Assembly: GCF_001439815.1 (NCBI RefSeq)
Contig: NZ_JYLM01000001.1
Coordinates: 434,001-498,000 of the forward strand
Source: Pseudomonas orientalis
GTDB taxonomy: Bacteria > Pseudomonadota > Gammaproteobacteria > Pseudomonadales > Pseudomonadaceae
Direction: 5' to 3'
DNA: 64,000 nt
In this document: positions 55,377 through 64,000 of the stretch, one piece after another
Position numbering within the stretch: position 1 is the stretch's first letter
How the letters are laid out: every line of letters begins with the position of its first letter
The notes under the pieces: model-generated
The model's input: only the letters and a program-made list of their open reading frames with translations
Told to the model about the DNA's origin: nothing
Databases searched by the model: none
Position numbers and translations under genes: made by a program

Positions 55377-57434
55377 ATGCAAAGACTTTTATCACCCGGA
55401 ATCCGTCTGCTGGGGCGGTTCGGTTTCGCGCGTAAGTTCCAGGTGCTGTTCCTGCTGTTCATGCTGCCGCTCGCCGGCAGCCTGTGGATGATCGGCCAGG
55501 ATTACCACGACAAACTCGCGGTGATAACCAGCGAACAGTCCGGCGTGCGCCAGCTGTTGGCGCTGGACCCGCTCGATGCGCAACTGAGCGCCCAGCGCAA
55601 CCTGGCCGCGCGCTGGAAAGCCCTGGATATTCTGCATACCCCGACGCCTGCCGCCCAGGCGGCGATGGCCAGGGTGGATGCGGGCAGCCCGCTGATTCAG
55701 CAAGGCCTGCAAACCCTGGGTGACACACTCAAGACCCATCACGCCAGCGCCGCTACCCAAGCGCGCTTTGACACCCTGCAGGCCGCGGTCAAGGGCATGG
55801 ACACCCAGGCCCTGCGCACCGTCGGCTGGTGGCCGGATGGCTATGACCGTTTCACCGCCGCCCTGACCGCCATGCAATCGCTGCGCGAGCAGATCACCCT
55901 GGACGCCGGCCTGATCCTCGATCCCTGGCTGGAAACCTACCTGCTGATGCAGATGTCCAGCCAGCACACACCAGACCTGATCGAGCGTATCGGCCGTACG
56001 GCCAGCGTCGGCCAATCCTCGATTGCCTCGGGCCAGTTCACCCTGCAAAGCCGCTTGCAGATGCGGGACCTGCGCGGCCGCATCGGCGATGCGCGGGACC
56101 AGTTGGTCAAGGCCGCGACGGCGCTGAAGGCCAAGCAATACCCAGGCCTTGAACCCTGGACCGAACAATACGACGCCAGCCTGCAACGCCTGGACAGCGA
56201 ACTCAAAACCCTGGACGACGGCGTATTCGGCGGCACCATCAAGCTCGACCCTGCCGCGTTCGATCAAAGTGTCGACGCCATGCTCGCGGCGTTGGGTGCG
56301 CTGCGCAGCCAGTCGCTGCATTCGCTGGATGCACGCTTGAGTTACTACCGCGAGCAATCATTGCAGCACTTCATTCCCTTGGCGGCGACGTTCAGCCTGC
56401 TGGCGCTGGCGGCGCTGTACCTGTTCATCTGCCTGCAAGCCTCGATCCGTCGCAGCGCCAGTGGCATCACCACCCTCGCCGAGTCCCTGCGTGACGGTAA
56501 CCTGCACGTCGAAGTGGCGGTGCAGGGGCGTGATGAACTGGCCGCCATCAGCACGGCGCTCAACGTTGCCGTGGTGCAACTGCGCACCAGCCTGCTCGGG
56601 GTCAATCATGAAACCCAGCAACTGGGCGCCACCGTGCTCACCCTCAGCGCGCAATCGGGCAGCACCCTCACCGATGTCGAAGACCAGCGGCACCAGATCA
56701 GCCAGATCGCCGCGGCCGCCACCCAATTGGCCGCCACCTCCCTGGGCGTCGCCAAAAGCTGCGAGCAGGCTGCCGACAGCGCCCAGCACACCCGTCGTAT
56801 CGCCGAAGACAGCAGCCGCGACAGCCAGCGCACCACCGCCAGTATCCAGCAGCTTAACCAGCGCCTGACCGACACCGCCAATGCCCTGGAACAGGTCAGC
56901 CAACAGGGCCAGCAGATTCAATCGGTGGTCGACACCATCCGCGGCATTGCCGAGCAGACCAACCTGCTGGCCCTCAACGCCGCCATCGAAGCCGCCCGCG
57001 CCGGCGAGCAAGGCCGAGGCTTTGCGGTGGTCGCCGATGAAGTGCGCAGCCTGTCGCAACGCACCCAGGCGTCCACCGCGCAGATCGCCGGCACCGTGGA
57101 CAGCCTGCGCGCCACGGTCAGCCAGGCCGTCAGCCTGATGGGCGCGGCGTGTGAGCAGGCGCTCAGCGATGCCGAATCCGTCACCGGCCTGGGCGCGCGC
57201 CTGGGGGAAATTGCCGGTGCCGTGCAGCATGTCACAGACACCCTGGCGCACATCGCCGCCGCCGTGGAAGAACAGGCTGCGACGGCGGACGAAGTGAGCG
57301 GCAATATCCAGCAGGTCGACCAGGCGGCCGGGCGTTTGCTCGACGGCGCGCGTGCGGTCAATCAGGCTGCCGACAGCCTGAGCCAGGGCAGCCGGGCGTT
57401 GAGCGATAACACGGCGCGGTTTCGATTGGGATGA
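55377..57434 (+). CDS. Methyl-accepting chemotaxis protein
   Basis: 685-aa chemoreceptor. TM1 near 22-40 ([16 protein letters not shown]), a helical periplasmic ligand domain of about 290 residues, TM2 near 330-350 ([18 protein letters not shown]), HAMP and a signalling domain with the hairpin-tip sequence [20 protein letters not shown] and [15 protein letters not shown]. No C-terminal CheB/CheR tether pentapeptide is seen. The long periplasmic part is helical-bundle like; ligand unknown. About 260 bases without a gene precede it. Confidence 0.93.
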   Translation: MQRLLSPGIRLLGRFGFARKFQVLFLLFMLPLAGSLWMIGQDYHDKLAVITSEQSGVRQLLALDPLDAQLSAQRNLAARWKALDILHTPTPAAQAAMARVDAGSPLIQQGLQTLGDTLKTHHASAATQARFDTLQAAVKGMDTQALRTVGWWPDGYDRFTAALTAMQSLREQITLDAGLILDPWLETYLLMQMSSQHTPDLIERIGRTASVGQSSIASGQFTLQSRLQMRDLRGRIGDARDQLVKAATALKAKQYPGLEPWTEQYDASLQRLDSELKTLDDGVFGGTIKLDPAAFDQSVDAMLAALGALRSQSLHSLDARLSYYREQSLQHFIPLAATFSLLALAALYLFICLQASIRRSASGITTLAESLRDGNLHVEVAVQGRDELAAISTALNVAVVQLRTSLLGVNHETQQLGATVLTLSAQSGSTLTDVEDQRHQISQIAAAATQLAATSLGVAKSCEQAADSAQHTRRIAEDSSRDSQRTTASIQQLNQRLTDTANALEQVSQQGQQIQSVVDTIRGIAEQTNLLALNAAIEAARAGEQGRGFAVVADEVRSLSQRTQASTAQIAGTVDSLRATVSQAVSLMGAACEQALSDAESVTGLGARLGEIAGAVQHVTDTLAHIAAAVEEQAATADEVSGNIQQVDQAAGRLLDGARAVNQAADSLSQGSRALSDNTARFRLG

Positions 57435-57501
57435 AGCGAATTCAGGGCACTCCATCGCCGTGGTGTAGTCTTCTCCTTAACCCCAACGGAGCTGCCCCCC
57501 T

Positions 57502-58128
57502 ATGATTACCGTCCACCACCTCAACAATTCCCGCTCCCAGCGCATCCTCTGGCTGCTGGAAGAACTGGGCCTGCCTTACCAGATCAAGCGCTACCAACGC
57601 GACCCGAAAACCAACCTCGCGCCAGCCGAGCTCAAGGCGATTCATCCCCTGGGCAAATCGCCGGTGATCGAGGACGGGTCCCGCGTATTGATTGAATCGG
57701 CCGCTATTATCGACTACCTGATCCGCCACCACGGCAAGGGCCGACTGCAACCCGATCCGGCCAGCAGCGCCTACGATCAATACGTGCAGTGGCTGCATTT
57801 TGCCGAAGGCTCGGCCATGCTGCCGCTGATGCTCAACCTCTACGTCGGGCGCCTGGGTGAAGCCGGCGCACCGCTGCACCCGCGCATTGAATCGGAGCTG
57901 GCCAACTACCTCGGCTACCTCAATGACGTACTCGGGCAAACGCCGTACCTGGTGGGCGACGAACTGACCGGCGCGGATATCCAGATGAGCTTTATCGGCG
58001 AAATCGCCAAGGCCCAGGGCAAATTGCAGGCCTATCCGAATCTCGCGGCGTGGGTGGACAAGCTCCAACAGCGGCCGGCTTATCGCAAGGCGGTGGAGCA
58101 GGGCGGCGAGTACGCGTTTGCTAAATAA
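57502..58128 (+). CDS. Glutathione S-transferase family protein
   Basis: 208 aa. N-terminal thioredoxin-fold domain MITVHHLNNSRSQRILWLLE with Ser/Arg glutathione contacts, cis-Pro in GKSPVIEDG and SNAIL-like IESAAIIDYL; C-terminal helical domain with TGADIQMSFIGEIA. GGAG lies ten bases before the ATG. Substrate unknown. REP hairpins follow the stop. Confidence 0.9.
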   Translation: MITVHHLNNSRSQRILWLLEELGLPYQIKRYQRDPKTNLAPAELKAIHPLGKSPVIEDGSRVLIESAAIIDYLIRHHGKGRLQPDPASSAYDQYVQWLHFAEGSAMLPLMLNLYVGRLGEAGAPLHPRIESELANYLGYLNDVLGQTPYLVGDELTGADIQMSFIGEIAKAQGKLQAYPNLAAWVDKLQQRPAYRKAVEQGGEYAFAK

Positions 58129-58169
58129 ACGTACGCGAATGAACTGTTGAAGACTGGATGCAGATTCAG

Positions 58170-58334
58170 TGTGGGAGGGGGCTTGCTCCCGATGGCCGCC
58201 TGTCAACCTACGGTTACCCATCTGATACACCTCGGTCCAAATGTGGGAGGGGGCTTGCCCCCGAAGACGTCGGCCCAGCAAACAGTGATGTTGGTTGACT
58301 CACCGCTATCGAGGGCAAGCCCCCTCCCACATTT
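58170..58334. repeat. REP cluster after the GST gene
   Basis: Three copies of the TGTGGGAGGGGGCTTGC-type REP: direct at 58170-58192, direct at 58239-58260, and inverted at 58313-58334. The second and third are exact complements over 22 bases (AAATGTGGGAGGGGGCTTGC plus two bases) and can form a long hairpin. Confidence 0.9.
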
Positions 58335-58455
58335 GATCTTCGCTGCTTCGAGCATTTCGTTCGCTTAACTGGCTGGCATCAGGGCTTCGATGAACCTTCG
58401 AGCCTTCCAGCGCTCACTTATGAGGTGGCACTGTTTTCCGTCGGAAGGAATCTGC

Positions 58456-60189
58456 ATGCACCCCACCTCGGCAACCACCCCCGTAGAACGTGAACTGAGC
58501 CTGCGAGCGGTCATCACCGGCATCCTGCTCGGTATCCTGCTCACACCCTCCAATGTGTACGCCGGCCTCAAGATCGGCTGGTCGTTCAACATGTCGATCA
58601 TCGCATTGCTGATCGGCTACGCGATCTGGCAAGGCCTGGCCAAACGCTCCGCCGCGTCCTTGCCGTGGACGCTGCACGAAAGCAACATCAACCAGACTGT
58701 CGCCTCGGCCGCCGCGTCGATCATTTCCGGCGGGCTGGTTGCGCCCATCCCGGCCTACACCTTGCTCACCGGCAACCAACTGGAGGCGATCCCGATGATC
58801 GCCTGGGTGTTTTCCGTGAGCTTCCTGGGGATCTGGATCGCGTGGTACCTGCGGCCCTCACTGCTCAACGACAAGGCGCTGAAGTTTCCCGAAGGCATGG
58901 CCACCCTGGAGACCCTGCTGCATATCTACAACCACGGTCGCGAAGCGGCGACGCGCTTGAAAGTGCTGCTCGGCGCCGCCTTGCTGTCGGGGTCGGTCAA
59001 GTGGCTGGATACCTTCCTGTGGGCGTTCCCACGCTGGTCGCCGACGGCCCAGCTCGAACGCCTGACCTTCACCACGGATCCGTCGCTGTTGCTGCTCGGT
59101 TTCGGCGGCATCATCGGTATCCGCGTGGGCCTGACCTTGCTGCTCGGCGCCTTGCTGGCCTGGGGCGGGCTGGGGCCCTGGCTGTTGGCGCACGGGCTGG
59201 TAAATGTCGCGCCGGGCAGCAGCGGCCCGCAATTCGCCGCGCTGGTGGAATGGCTGCTGTGGCCGGGCGTGAGCCTGATGGTGTGTTCCACCCTGGCGTC
59301 CCTGGCGCTTCGCTTGTGGGCGTTGCACCGAACCACCCGGGCGGACGGCGGCACGCCCTGGACCCTGCCCAAACCGGGCCCGGCTGCCGGGTTCGCCTTG
59401 GCAATCATCCTGGTCGTGAGCCTGCAGGCGGTGCTGTTCGGCATCAACCCGTGGATGGCGCTGCTCACCATTCCACTGGCCATCTGCCTGGCGGCTGTGG
59501 CCGCGCGGGTGGTGGGCGCCACCGGCATTCCGCCGATTGGCGCGATTGGGCAATTGTCCCAGCTGAGTTTCGGCATCGTCGCTCCGGGGCAGGTGCCGAT
59601 CAACCTGATGAGCGCCAACACGGCCGGCGGCTCGGCCGGGCAATGCACGGACTTGATGAATGACTTCAAGGTCGGCAAGGCGATTGGCGCCACGCCTCAC
59701 AAGCAAGTGATCGCGCAGATCCTGGGGATTTTTGTCGGCAGTATCGTCGGCGTATTCGCCTACCTGGCGCTGATTCCCGACCCACAGACCATGCTCCTCA
59801 CCGAACAATGGCCGGCCCCGGCCGTCGCCACCTGGAAAGCCGTGGCGCAAACCCTGACCCACGGGCTGGACTCATTGTCGCCGAGCATCCGCTGGGCCAT
59901 CGGTATAGCTGGCCTGCTCGGCGTCGTGCTGGGTGTGCTCGACAGCACCTTGCCTGCCCATCGCAGCCGCTACCTGCCCAGTGCTGCCGCCCTGGGGCTG
60001 GCGTTTGTGCTGCCGGCATCCATTTCCCTGATGATGGCCTTGGGTGCGGTGCTGACCTGGTCAGTCAGCCAGCGTTGGCCAAGTCTTACCGAACGGTTTG
60101 CGATTACCGCGGCGGCCGGGCTTATTGCAGGCGAGAGCATCACTGGCGTCGGAGCTTCCTTGTGGCAAATGATGGTGCAGGCAAGTTGA
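58456..60189 (+). CDS. OPT-family oligopeptide/metal transporter
   Basis: 577-aa inner-membrane protein with some 14 hydrophobic segments. Family features: TPSNVYAGLKIGWSFNMSI near 34-52, LKFPEGMATLETL near 138, a GAIGQLSQLSFGIVAPGQ stretch near 365 and SANTAGGSAGQCTDLMNDFK near 387. OPT proteins import small peptides or metal chelates. ATG 58456 has GAAGGAA eight bases upstream; the frame is open to 58390. A hrp box lies 28 bases after its stop and belongs to the next operon. Confidence 0.87.
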   Translation: MHPTSATTPVERELSLRAVITGILLGILLTPSNVYAGLKIGWSFNMSIIALLIGYAIWQGLAKRSAASLPWTLHESNINQTVASAAASIISGGLVAPIPAYTLLTGNQLEAIPMIAWVFSVSFLGIWIAWYLRPSLLNDKALKFPEGMATLETLLHIYNHGREAATRLKVLLGAALLSGSVKWLDTFLWAFPRWSPTAQLERLTFTTDPSLLLLGFGGIIGIRVGLTLLLGALLAWGGLGPWLLAHGLVNVAPGSSGPQFAALVEWLLWPGVSLMVCSTLASLALRLWALHRTTRADGGTPWTLPKPGPAAGFALAIILVVSLQAVLFGINPWMALLTIPLAICLAAVAARVVGATGIPPIGAIGQLSQLSFGIVAPGQVPINLMSANTAGGSAGQCTDLMNDFKVGKAIGATPHKQVIAQILGIFVGSIVGVFAYLALIPDPQTMLLTEQWPAPAVATWKAVAQTLTHGLDSLSPSIRWAIGIAGLLGVVLGVLDSTLPAHRSRYLPSAAALGLAFVLPASISLMMALGAVLTWSVSQRWPSLTERFAITAAAGLIAGESITGVGASLWQMMVQAS

Positions 60190-60217
60190 CACGCGAATCG
60201 CGCTGTTATTGCCCGAT

Positions 60218-60245
60218 GGAACTGTTGGTGGACGGCCGCCACTCA
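60218..60245 (+). promoter_or_regulatory. HrpL-type promoter (hrp box)
   Basis: GGAACT, 15 bases, CCACTCA. The HrpL sigma-factor consensus is GGAACC-N15/16-CCACnnA (established knowledge); this differs only in the last base of the first half. It lies 105 bases before the GTG start of the type III chaperone gene and on the same strand, so the chaperone-effector pair is probably in the HrpL regulon. Confidence 0.8.
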
Positions 60246-60349
60246 TGTCTAGCCTCTCTCACATTCAATGAGCGGGGCGCCAACGCATAACTCAGGGACG
60301 CCAGTTATAACTCCGGAAGCAAGGTTGCTTACGCTTGAGGGTATAGGCT

Positions 60350-60751
60350 GTGAGTGATGACATTGCGAAAACACTACGCGAAACCTTATTGGACCTTGGC
60401 GTACCCCAGGAACAAATCGGCTACTTTGATCGCCACGCGTCAATCGCGCTTAACTTTAAAACCATCAGTCCGATCATGCTCACTGCCGACCGTCATGGGG
60501 TGTGGATGTGGAGCGAGTTAAACAACCTGAACAGCGCCACGCTGAATATCCATGCGGAAAAACTGCTGCTGTTACTGCAGCACGCGTTGCCGTCGGTGGT
60601 TACGGGCCAGCCCGTGTTGGGCAAAGGCCTGCGCGGTTACGAAGTCAAAGCCCTGCTGGACGATGCGTGCAGGGGGTCAGCCAAAACATTGCAGGGGGCA
60701 TTGGACGGTTTTTTCAGACTGATGACATCGCTGCACAGTATTTTCAAATAA
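60350..60751 (+). CDS. Type III secretion chaperone (SpaK/InvB, CesT-like)
   Basis: 133-aa small protein with the class I effector-chaperone profile: an N-terminal amphipathic helix (DIAKTLRETLLDLGVPQEQI), a central beta region with MLTADRHGVWMWSEL and a C-terminal helix (LDGFFRLMTSLHSIFK). Such chaperones bind the N-terminus of a cognate effector and deliver it to the injectisome. GTG 60350 has GAGG ten bases upstream. The downstream 854-aa gene starts 49 bases later and is the probable client. Confidence 0.8.
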   Translation: MSDDIAKTLRETLLDLGVPQEQIGYFDRHASIALNFKTISPIMLTADRHGVWMWSELNNLNSATLNIHAEKLLLLLQHALPSVVTGQPVLGKGLRGYEVKALLDDACRGSAKTLQGALDGFFRLMTSLHSIFK

Positions 60752-60800
60752 ACAGTCGCTACGGCGCTCGCCACCTTATTCAACGGTAGAGGCAATCACC

Positions 60801-63365
60801 ATGCCGATCACGAATGATAACGTCTCCAGCGCGGTGGCCGAATTACAGGCTAATGCCGATAGCCGGGTAGTGAAGAATGTCGAGTTTGTGAAGAACTTCG
60901 ACTACATAAAGAACAAGCCTATTGAAGTCACCTCCAACACCCTGCCCACGGTAACGCTCAAAGCCGACGGGCAGGAGCGCCCGGTCAGTTTTCTCTACGG
61001 CGACACGCAGGTCGCGCAAATCAGAAACGGCGCTATTTATAACGCCGTGATTGACAGTGATATCGTTGAGAAACACTCCCAGGACCGTATCGCGCCGGGC
61101 AAGGCGTCAATCAAGGATGGTGCGCTGAGCCTGGGTTTGAACCGGTTCAGGGTCGCGGGGCCGGCTGAAACCGAAACCCAGAAAATCCTTACCCGACTGC
61201 GTGGCATCACCGATCCCGAGCAGCGCAAAGCTGAGCTGACCAAGCTGGTTGCCAACGGCTCGACGCAAAGTGCCGAAGGTTCAATGAGGCTGAAAATGGT
61301 CAATGACCCGGTACGGCGCGCGTTCGAAAGCTACTATGCCAAGCATGCGTTGCAGGACTATTTTCGCTCGCCGGATACCTATAAAACGTTTGTCGATATC
61401 TCAAACAACCAAGTGAAGTACATCAAGGACAACTACGTGTCTGCGCCGTTGTTCGAAAAATATGAGGCGGCTTGGAAGAACCAGAGTTTCGACACGCGGA
61501 TCGTAGGTCTGGATCAACTTCAGGGATTCTATACGCGTGCCGAGAAGACTCTGGAAACCTTGAATATATCGCCCGAGGCCAGGACGGCCTTGTTTGATAT
61601 CTACAAACACCGGTATCTAAGCTACGCGCTGAAGAACGAACCGGATGCCGAGACAAAACTTCCGGCAGGCCATTGGGACGGCGTGTTTGACCCCATCAAG
61701 GCACCCGGAAAAGGCCGTATCGAACTCAACGCCCGAGAAGGTAATTTGTTCAGGCAGGCAGACAGTCATAACGTCGGTATTTTGCGAAATATCGATGCGA
61801 CGCCCAGGGACCTGCGCCTCAACGAGCCTTTCAATATCAAGTATGAAAACGATTACCAGAGCCAGTTGCTGGCCAGCGCCAGCACCCGTTGCCCCGACAG
61901 GCTTGAGATGCAGGATCCTGCGCACCCGGATGCATCCAAACCCAGCTCTTATCTGAAGACGTTTTTTGAAAAAGGCACGGGGACCTACGTCAACGGGCCA
62001 TCGGGTTCAATTGTGATCGAACAGGGGGCGGTGCGCGCCTGCAAGGATGTGCATGCCAATACCCGCCCGGACGACCTTGAAACCTATTTGGCCATTCAAG
62101 CCTTGCTGTTCATTTATGTGGATGGCGGGCATTCGATGGATGAAATCTCATACGCGCTGACCCATCCGACCGTGCAGGACAAACTGCGCCAGGCCTTTTC
62201 CGAAAAGCCCGGCTTCGAGCATATCGGCGACAAGCTGTTCATGAATCACGGCGCGCTGGAAAACGCCGCCAAGGACGCTGCGGTCTTCAATGATGTGCTC
62301 AAGGCCAAGGACGCCACGCATCAACAGATCACCCATGGCAACCCGGCTGGCCAGGCCGCTCGAACGACCACCAAGGCGCTGGCGCTGGCGCAGACCGTCG
62401 CAGCGAGAAACGTGCTCTACAAACCCAGCGACGTCCTGACTCAAGAACTGGCCGGCGCCGCCAGTGCATTGCATCGGGTGGTCTCGAACCTTAGCCCCCA
62501 GCATCGGAACCTGCTCGGGGCTCATTTATTGGGGGAAGGCAGGCTGCTGGCGGGACAAACAACCGATGACTTGCTGGCTGCGTTGGCGCGCGCCGGCAGC
62601 GCAGCGGCGAGCGCCACCGATAGAGCGGTGGCCATCGCACTGATGGGCGATATCGGCGGGTTCTACACCACCCCCGGCCACGCGGACCCGGGGCTGATGA
62701 CGGCCCTCAACCGTCAGCTCCAGGCACAGGGACTGGAGGTGCCCGATGCCGCCGCTGCCCAACGTATGCGCGAGCACGGCGGCTCTGCGGCGGTAGGTCC
62801 GGATAAGCGCGCTGAACGAAAAGTCCGTGCGTTCGATTCACCTGCCGACATGCCTTTTCGAGCAGGCGTGCATAACAGCGGGCTGGAGGCGGATAAGGCG
62901 CTCAATGTGCCTGCATCCGAGCGTATTCCTGATAATCGCTGGGCGGTTTTCGATATCGGTACGGCTCGCGTCAAGGAAACCACCGAGCCACTTGTCGGGC
63001 ATATGTCAGCGTCTCCGGCCGAGATTCTACAGGCCTGGGACATGCTGCGCGGAGTGAGCGCGAGCGATCAATACGTGGGCGCGCTGCCCGCTCAGGACGC
63101 TGGCAGGCTCACGCCTATGTCTGATTTGACGCCAGCCGAGCAGGAGCAGCGGTATGCGCGTGCGGCCGGAGCCGGCGCGTTTTTGGTCGGCCTGGGCTAT
63201 CACAGTGCGGTCGAAGTGCTTGAGGGCACATTGGTTTATACCGGGCAGAGCATCAGAGGCGAGGGCACGCTGGACCCTTCCCAGCGCGACTCCGCGCATG
63301 TCTTCGGGCATGGGGCGGCCACCGAACTCATGAGCGAATTATTCAAGGCCGGTACGGCCACCTGA
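60801..63365 (+). CDS. Candidate type III secreted effector (854 aa)
   Basis: Large soluble protein with no signal peptide or membrane segment. The first 25 residues (MPITNDNVSSAVAELQANAD...) are polar and Ser/Asn-rich, as in type III secretion signals. It follows a type III chaperone gene under a hrp box. The body is helical with Lys/Asp-rich stretches; the C-terminal third contains several His/Gly motifs (GFYTTPGHADPG, GLGYHSAVEVLEG, AHVFGHGAATELM). I recognise no catalytic signature (no protease, phosphatase Cx5R or ADP-ribosyl motif), so activity is unknown. AGAGG precedes ATG 60801. Secretion needs a type III apparatus encoded outside this window. Confidence 0.72.
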   Translation: MPITNDNVSSAVAELQANADSRVVKNVEFVKNFDYIKNKPIEVTSNTLPTVTLKADGQERPVSFLYGDTQVAQIRNGAIYNAVIDSDIVEKHSQDRIAPGKASIKDGALSLGLNRFRVAGPAETETQKILTRLRGITDPEQRKAELTKLVANGSTQSAEGSMRLKMVNDPVRRAFESYYAKHALQDYFRSPDTYKTFVDISNNQVKYIKDNYVSAPLFEKYEAAWKNQSFDTRIVGLDQLQGFYTRAEKTLETLNISPEARTALFDIYKHRYLSYALKNEPDAETKLPAGHWDGVFDPIKAPGKGRIELNAREGNLFRQADSHNVGILRNIDATPRDLRLNEPFNIKYENDYQSQLLASASTRCPDRLEMQDPAHPDASKPSSYLKTFFEKGTGTYVNGPSGSIVIEQGAVRACKDVHANTRPDDLETYLAIQALLFIYVDGGHSMDEISYALTHPTVQDKLRQAFSEKPGFEHIGDKLFMNHGALENAAKDAAVFNDVLKAKDATHQQITHGNPAGQAARTTTKALALAQTVAARNVLYKPSDVLTQELAGAASALHRVVSNLSPQHRNLLGAHLLGEGRLLAGQTTDDLLAALARAGSAAASATDRAVAIALMGDIGGFYTTPGHADPGLMTALNRQLQAQGLEVPDAAAAQRMREHGGSAAVGPDKRAERKVRAFDSPADMPFRAGVHNSGLEADKALNVPASERIPDNRWAVFDIGTARVKETTEPLVGHMSASPAEILQAWDMLRGVSASDQYVGALPAQDAGRLTPMSDLTPAEQEQRYARAAGAGAFLVGLGYHSAVEVLEGTLVYTGQSIRGEGTLDPSQRDSAHVFGHGAATELMSELFKAGTAT

Positions 63366-63517
63366 GGAGTGGCCGGGTGCAGACGCCGGTTCGTAAGTCG
63401 CCGCAGCCGATCGGCAAATGTCGAGATCAGACACGATGATGGCGTGCTCAGGCTGCTTTGGCCTGGCGCAGCGCCCTTAAGGTGAGGGGTATTGGTCGCC
63501 CGAGAACAACAAAAACA

Positions 63518-64000
63518 ATGAATAGCCTCAATTGCAACGATTCCAACGGTCAGCTGGCGCAGGGTTTCAAACCGCGCCACGTCACCATGTTGTCCATCGC
63601 AGGCATTATCGGCGCGGGCTTGTTTGTCGGTTCCGGCCATGCCATCGCGGCGGCGGGGCCGGCGGTGTTGCTGGCGTACCTGTTCTCCGGCCTGCTGGTG
63701 GTGCTGGTGATGCGCATGCTCGGGGAAATGGCCGTGGCGCGCCCGGACACCGGCTCTTTTTCGACCTACGCCGACCAGGCCATCGGCCGCTGGGCGGGCT
63801 TCACCATCGGCTGGTTGTACTGGTGGTTCTGGGTGCTGGTGATTCCGATCGAGGCGCTGGCGGCCGGTCACGTGCTCAATCAGTGGTTTCCCCAGGTCGA
63901 TGCGTGGCTGTTCGCCTTGTTGTCGATCATCCTGCTGGTGATCACCAACCTGTTCAGCGTGGCCAAGTACGGTGAATTCGAGTTCTGGTTCGCGATGGCC
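63518..64000 (+). CDS. Amino-acid permease (GabP/AnsP-type APC), start only
   Basis: 161 codons before the window ends. APC-superfamily start: LAQGFKPRHVTMLSIAGIIG followed by AGLFVGSGHAIAAAGPAV, typical of GABA/proline-type permeases, then VMRMLGEMAVARPDTGSFST. About four membrane segments are present; the remaining eight lie beyond the window. Likely imports GABA or a related amino acid. Confidence 0.87.
   Translation, partial: MNSLNCNDSNGQLAQGFKPRHVTMLSIAGIIGAGLFVGSGHAIAAAGPAVLLAYLFSGLLVVLVMRMLGEMAVARPDTGSFSTYADQAIGRWAGFTIGWLYWWFWVLVIPIEALAAGHVLNQWFPQVDAWLFALLSIILLVITNLFSVAKYGEFEFWFAMA

Overview
The window reads as chromosome of a fluorescent Pseudomonas (P. fluorescens group). This is inferred from the GC-rich core genes, a trhO / DsbA-family / ABC-exporter / rbdA block in the order I recall from P. 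aeruginosa PA0858-PA0861, Pseudomonas-type small families (DUF6124-like), GTGGGAGGGGGCTTGC-type REP hairpins and a HrpL-type promoter. No search could be run, so family calls rest on motifs and remembered family sequences.

Layout. 1-13.3 kb is an insecticidal toxin-complex (Tc) locus: two TcA-half genes and a TcB gene in one leftward operon, with a TcC/RHS gene divergent. TcB is out of frame at a four-copy GGGTC repeat; three copies would restore the frame. 13.4-23.6 kb is core: trhO, a DsbA-family protein, an ABC exporter, the dual GGDEF/EAL protein RbdA, a TenA/PqqC-like protein, a diguanylate cyclase, and lldD with a divergent LysR gene.

A tRNA-Asn gene (23.65 kb) marks the edge of a visibly AT-richer island that runs to about 42.9 kb. 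Its left end holds relics of an integrative element (a frameshifted ParA start and ORF fragments). Next comes an intact leftward biosynthetic operon (36.2 to 24.9 kb) with a divergent LysR regulator. It encodes a radical SAM protein, a free-standing carrier protein, a SyrB2-type Fe(II)/2-oxoglutarate halogenase with the iron site His116-x-Gly118...His235, an FkbO/Hyg5-like chorismatase homologue, an unrecognised 447-aa protein, a PLP aminotransferase, a divergent KAS III-like enzyme, a free-standing adenylation enzyme, a second carrier protein, an MFS exporter and a DapF-fold protein in which both catalytic cysteines are serines. I cannot match this set to a known pathway and consider it the main discovery candidate. 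The working model is that an amino acid is activated on a carrier protein, halogenated, further tailored and exported.

The right part of the island is debris: a frameshifted IS3-family element, a train of displaced polymorphic-toxin tips with two immunity genes, a decayed second IS3-type transposase, a methyltransferase and an MFS remnant.

43-64 kb is again core-like: a DUF4442/TetR pair with two palindromic operators, a YeeE/YedE transporter, a hydrolase gene with an internal deletion, a GlxA-type regulator, a UlaG-like hydrolase, the glucarate genes gudD-gudP with a GntR regulator, trmK, a chemotaxis receptor, a GST and an OPT transporter. A hrp box then precedes a type III chaperone gene and a large candidate effector. 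The window ends inside an amino-acid permease gene.
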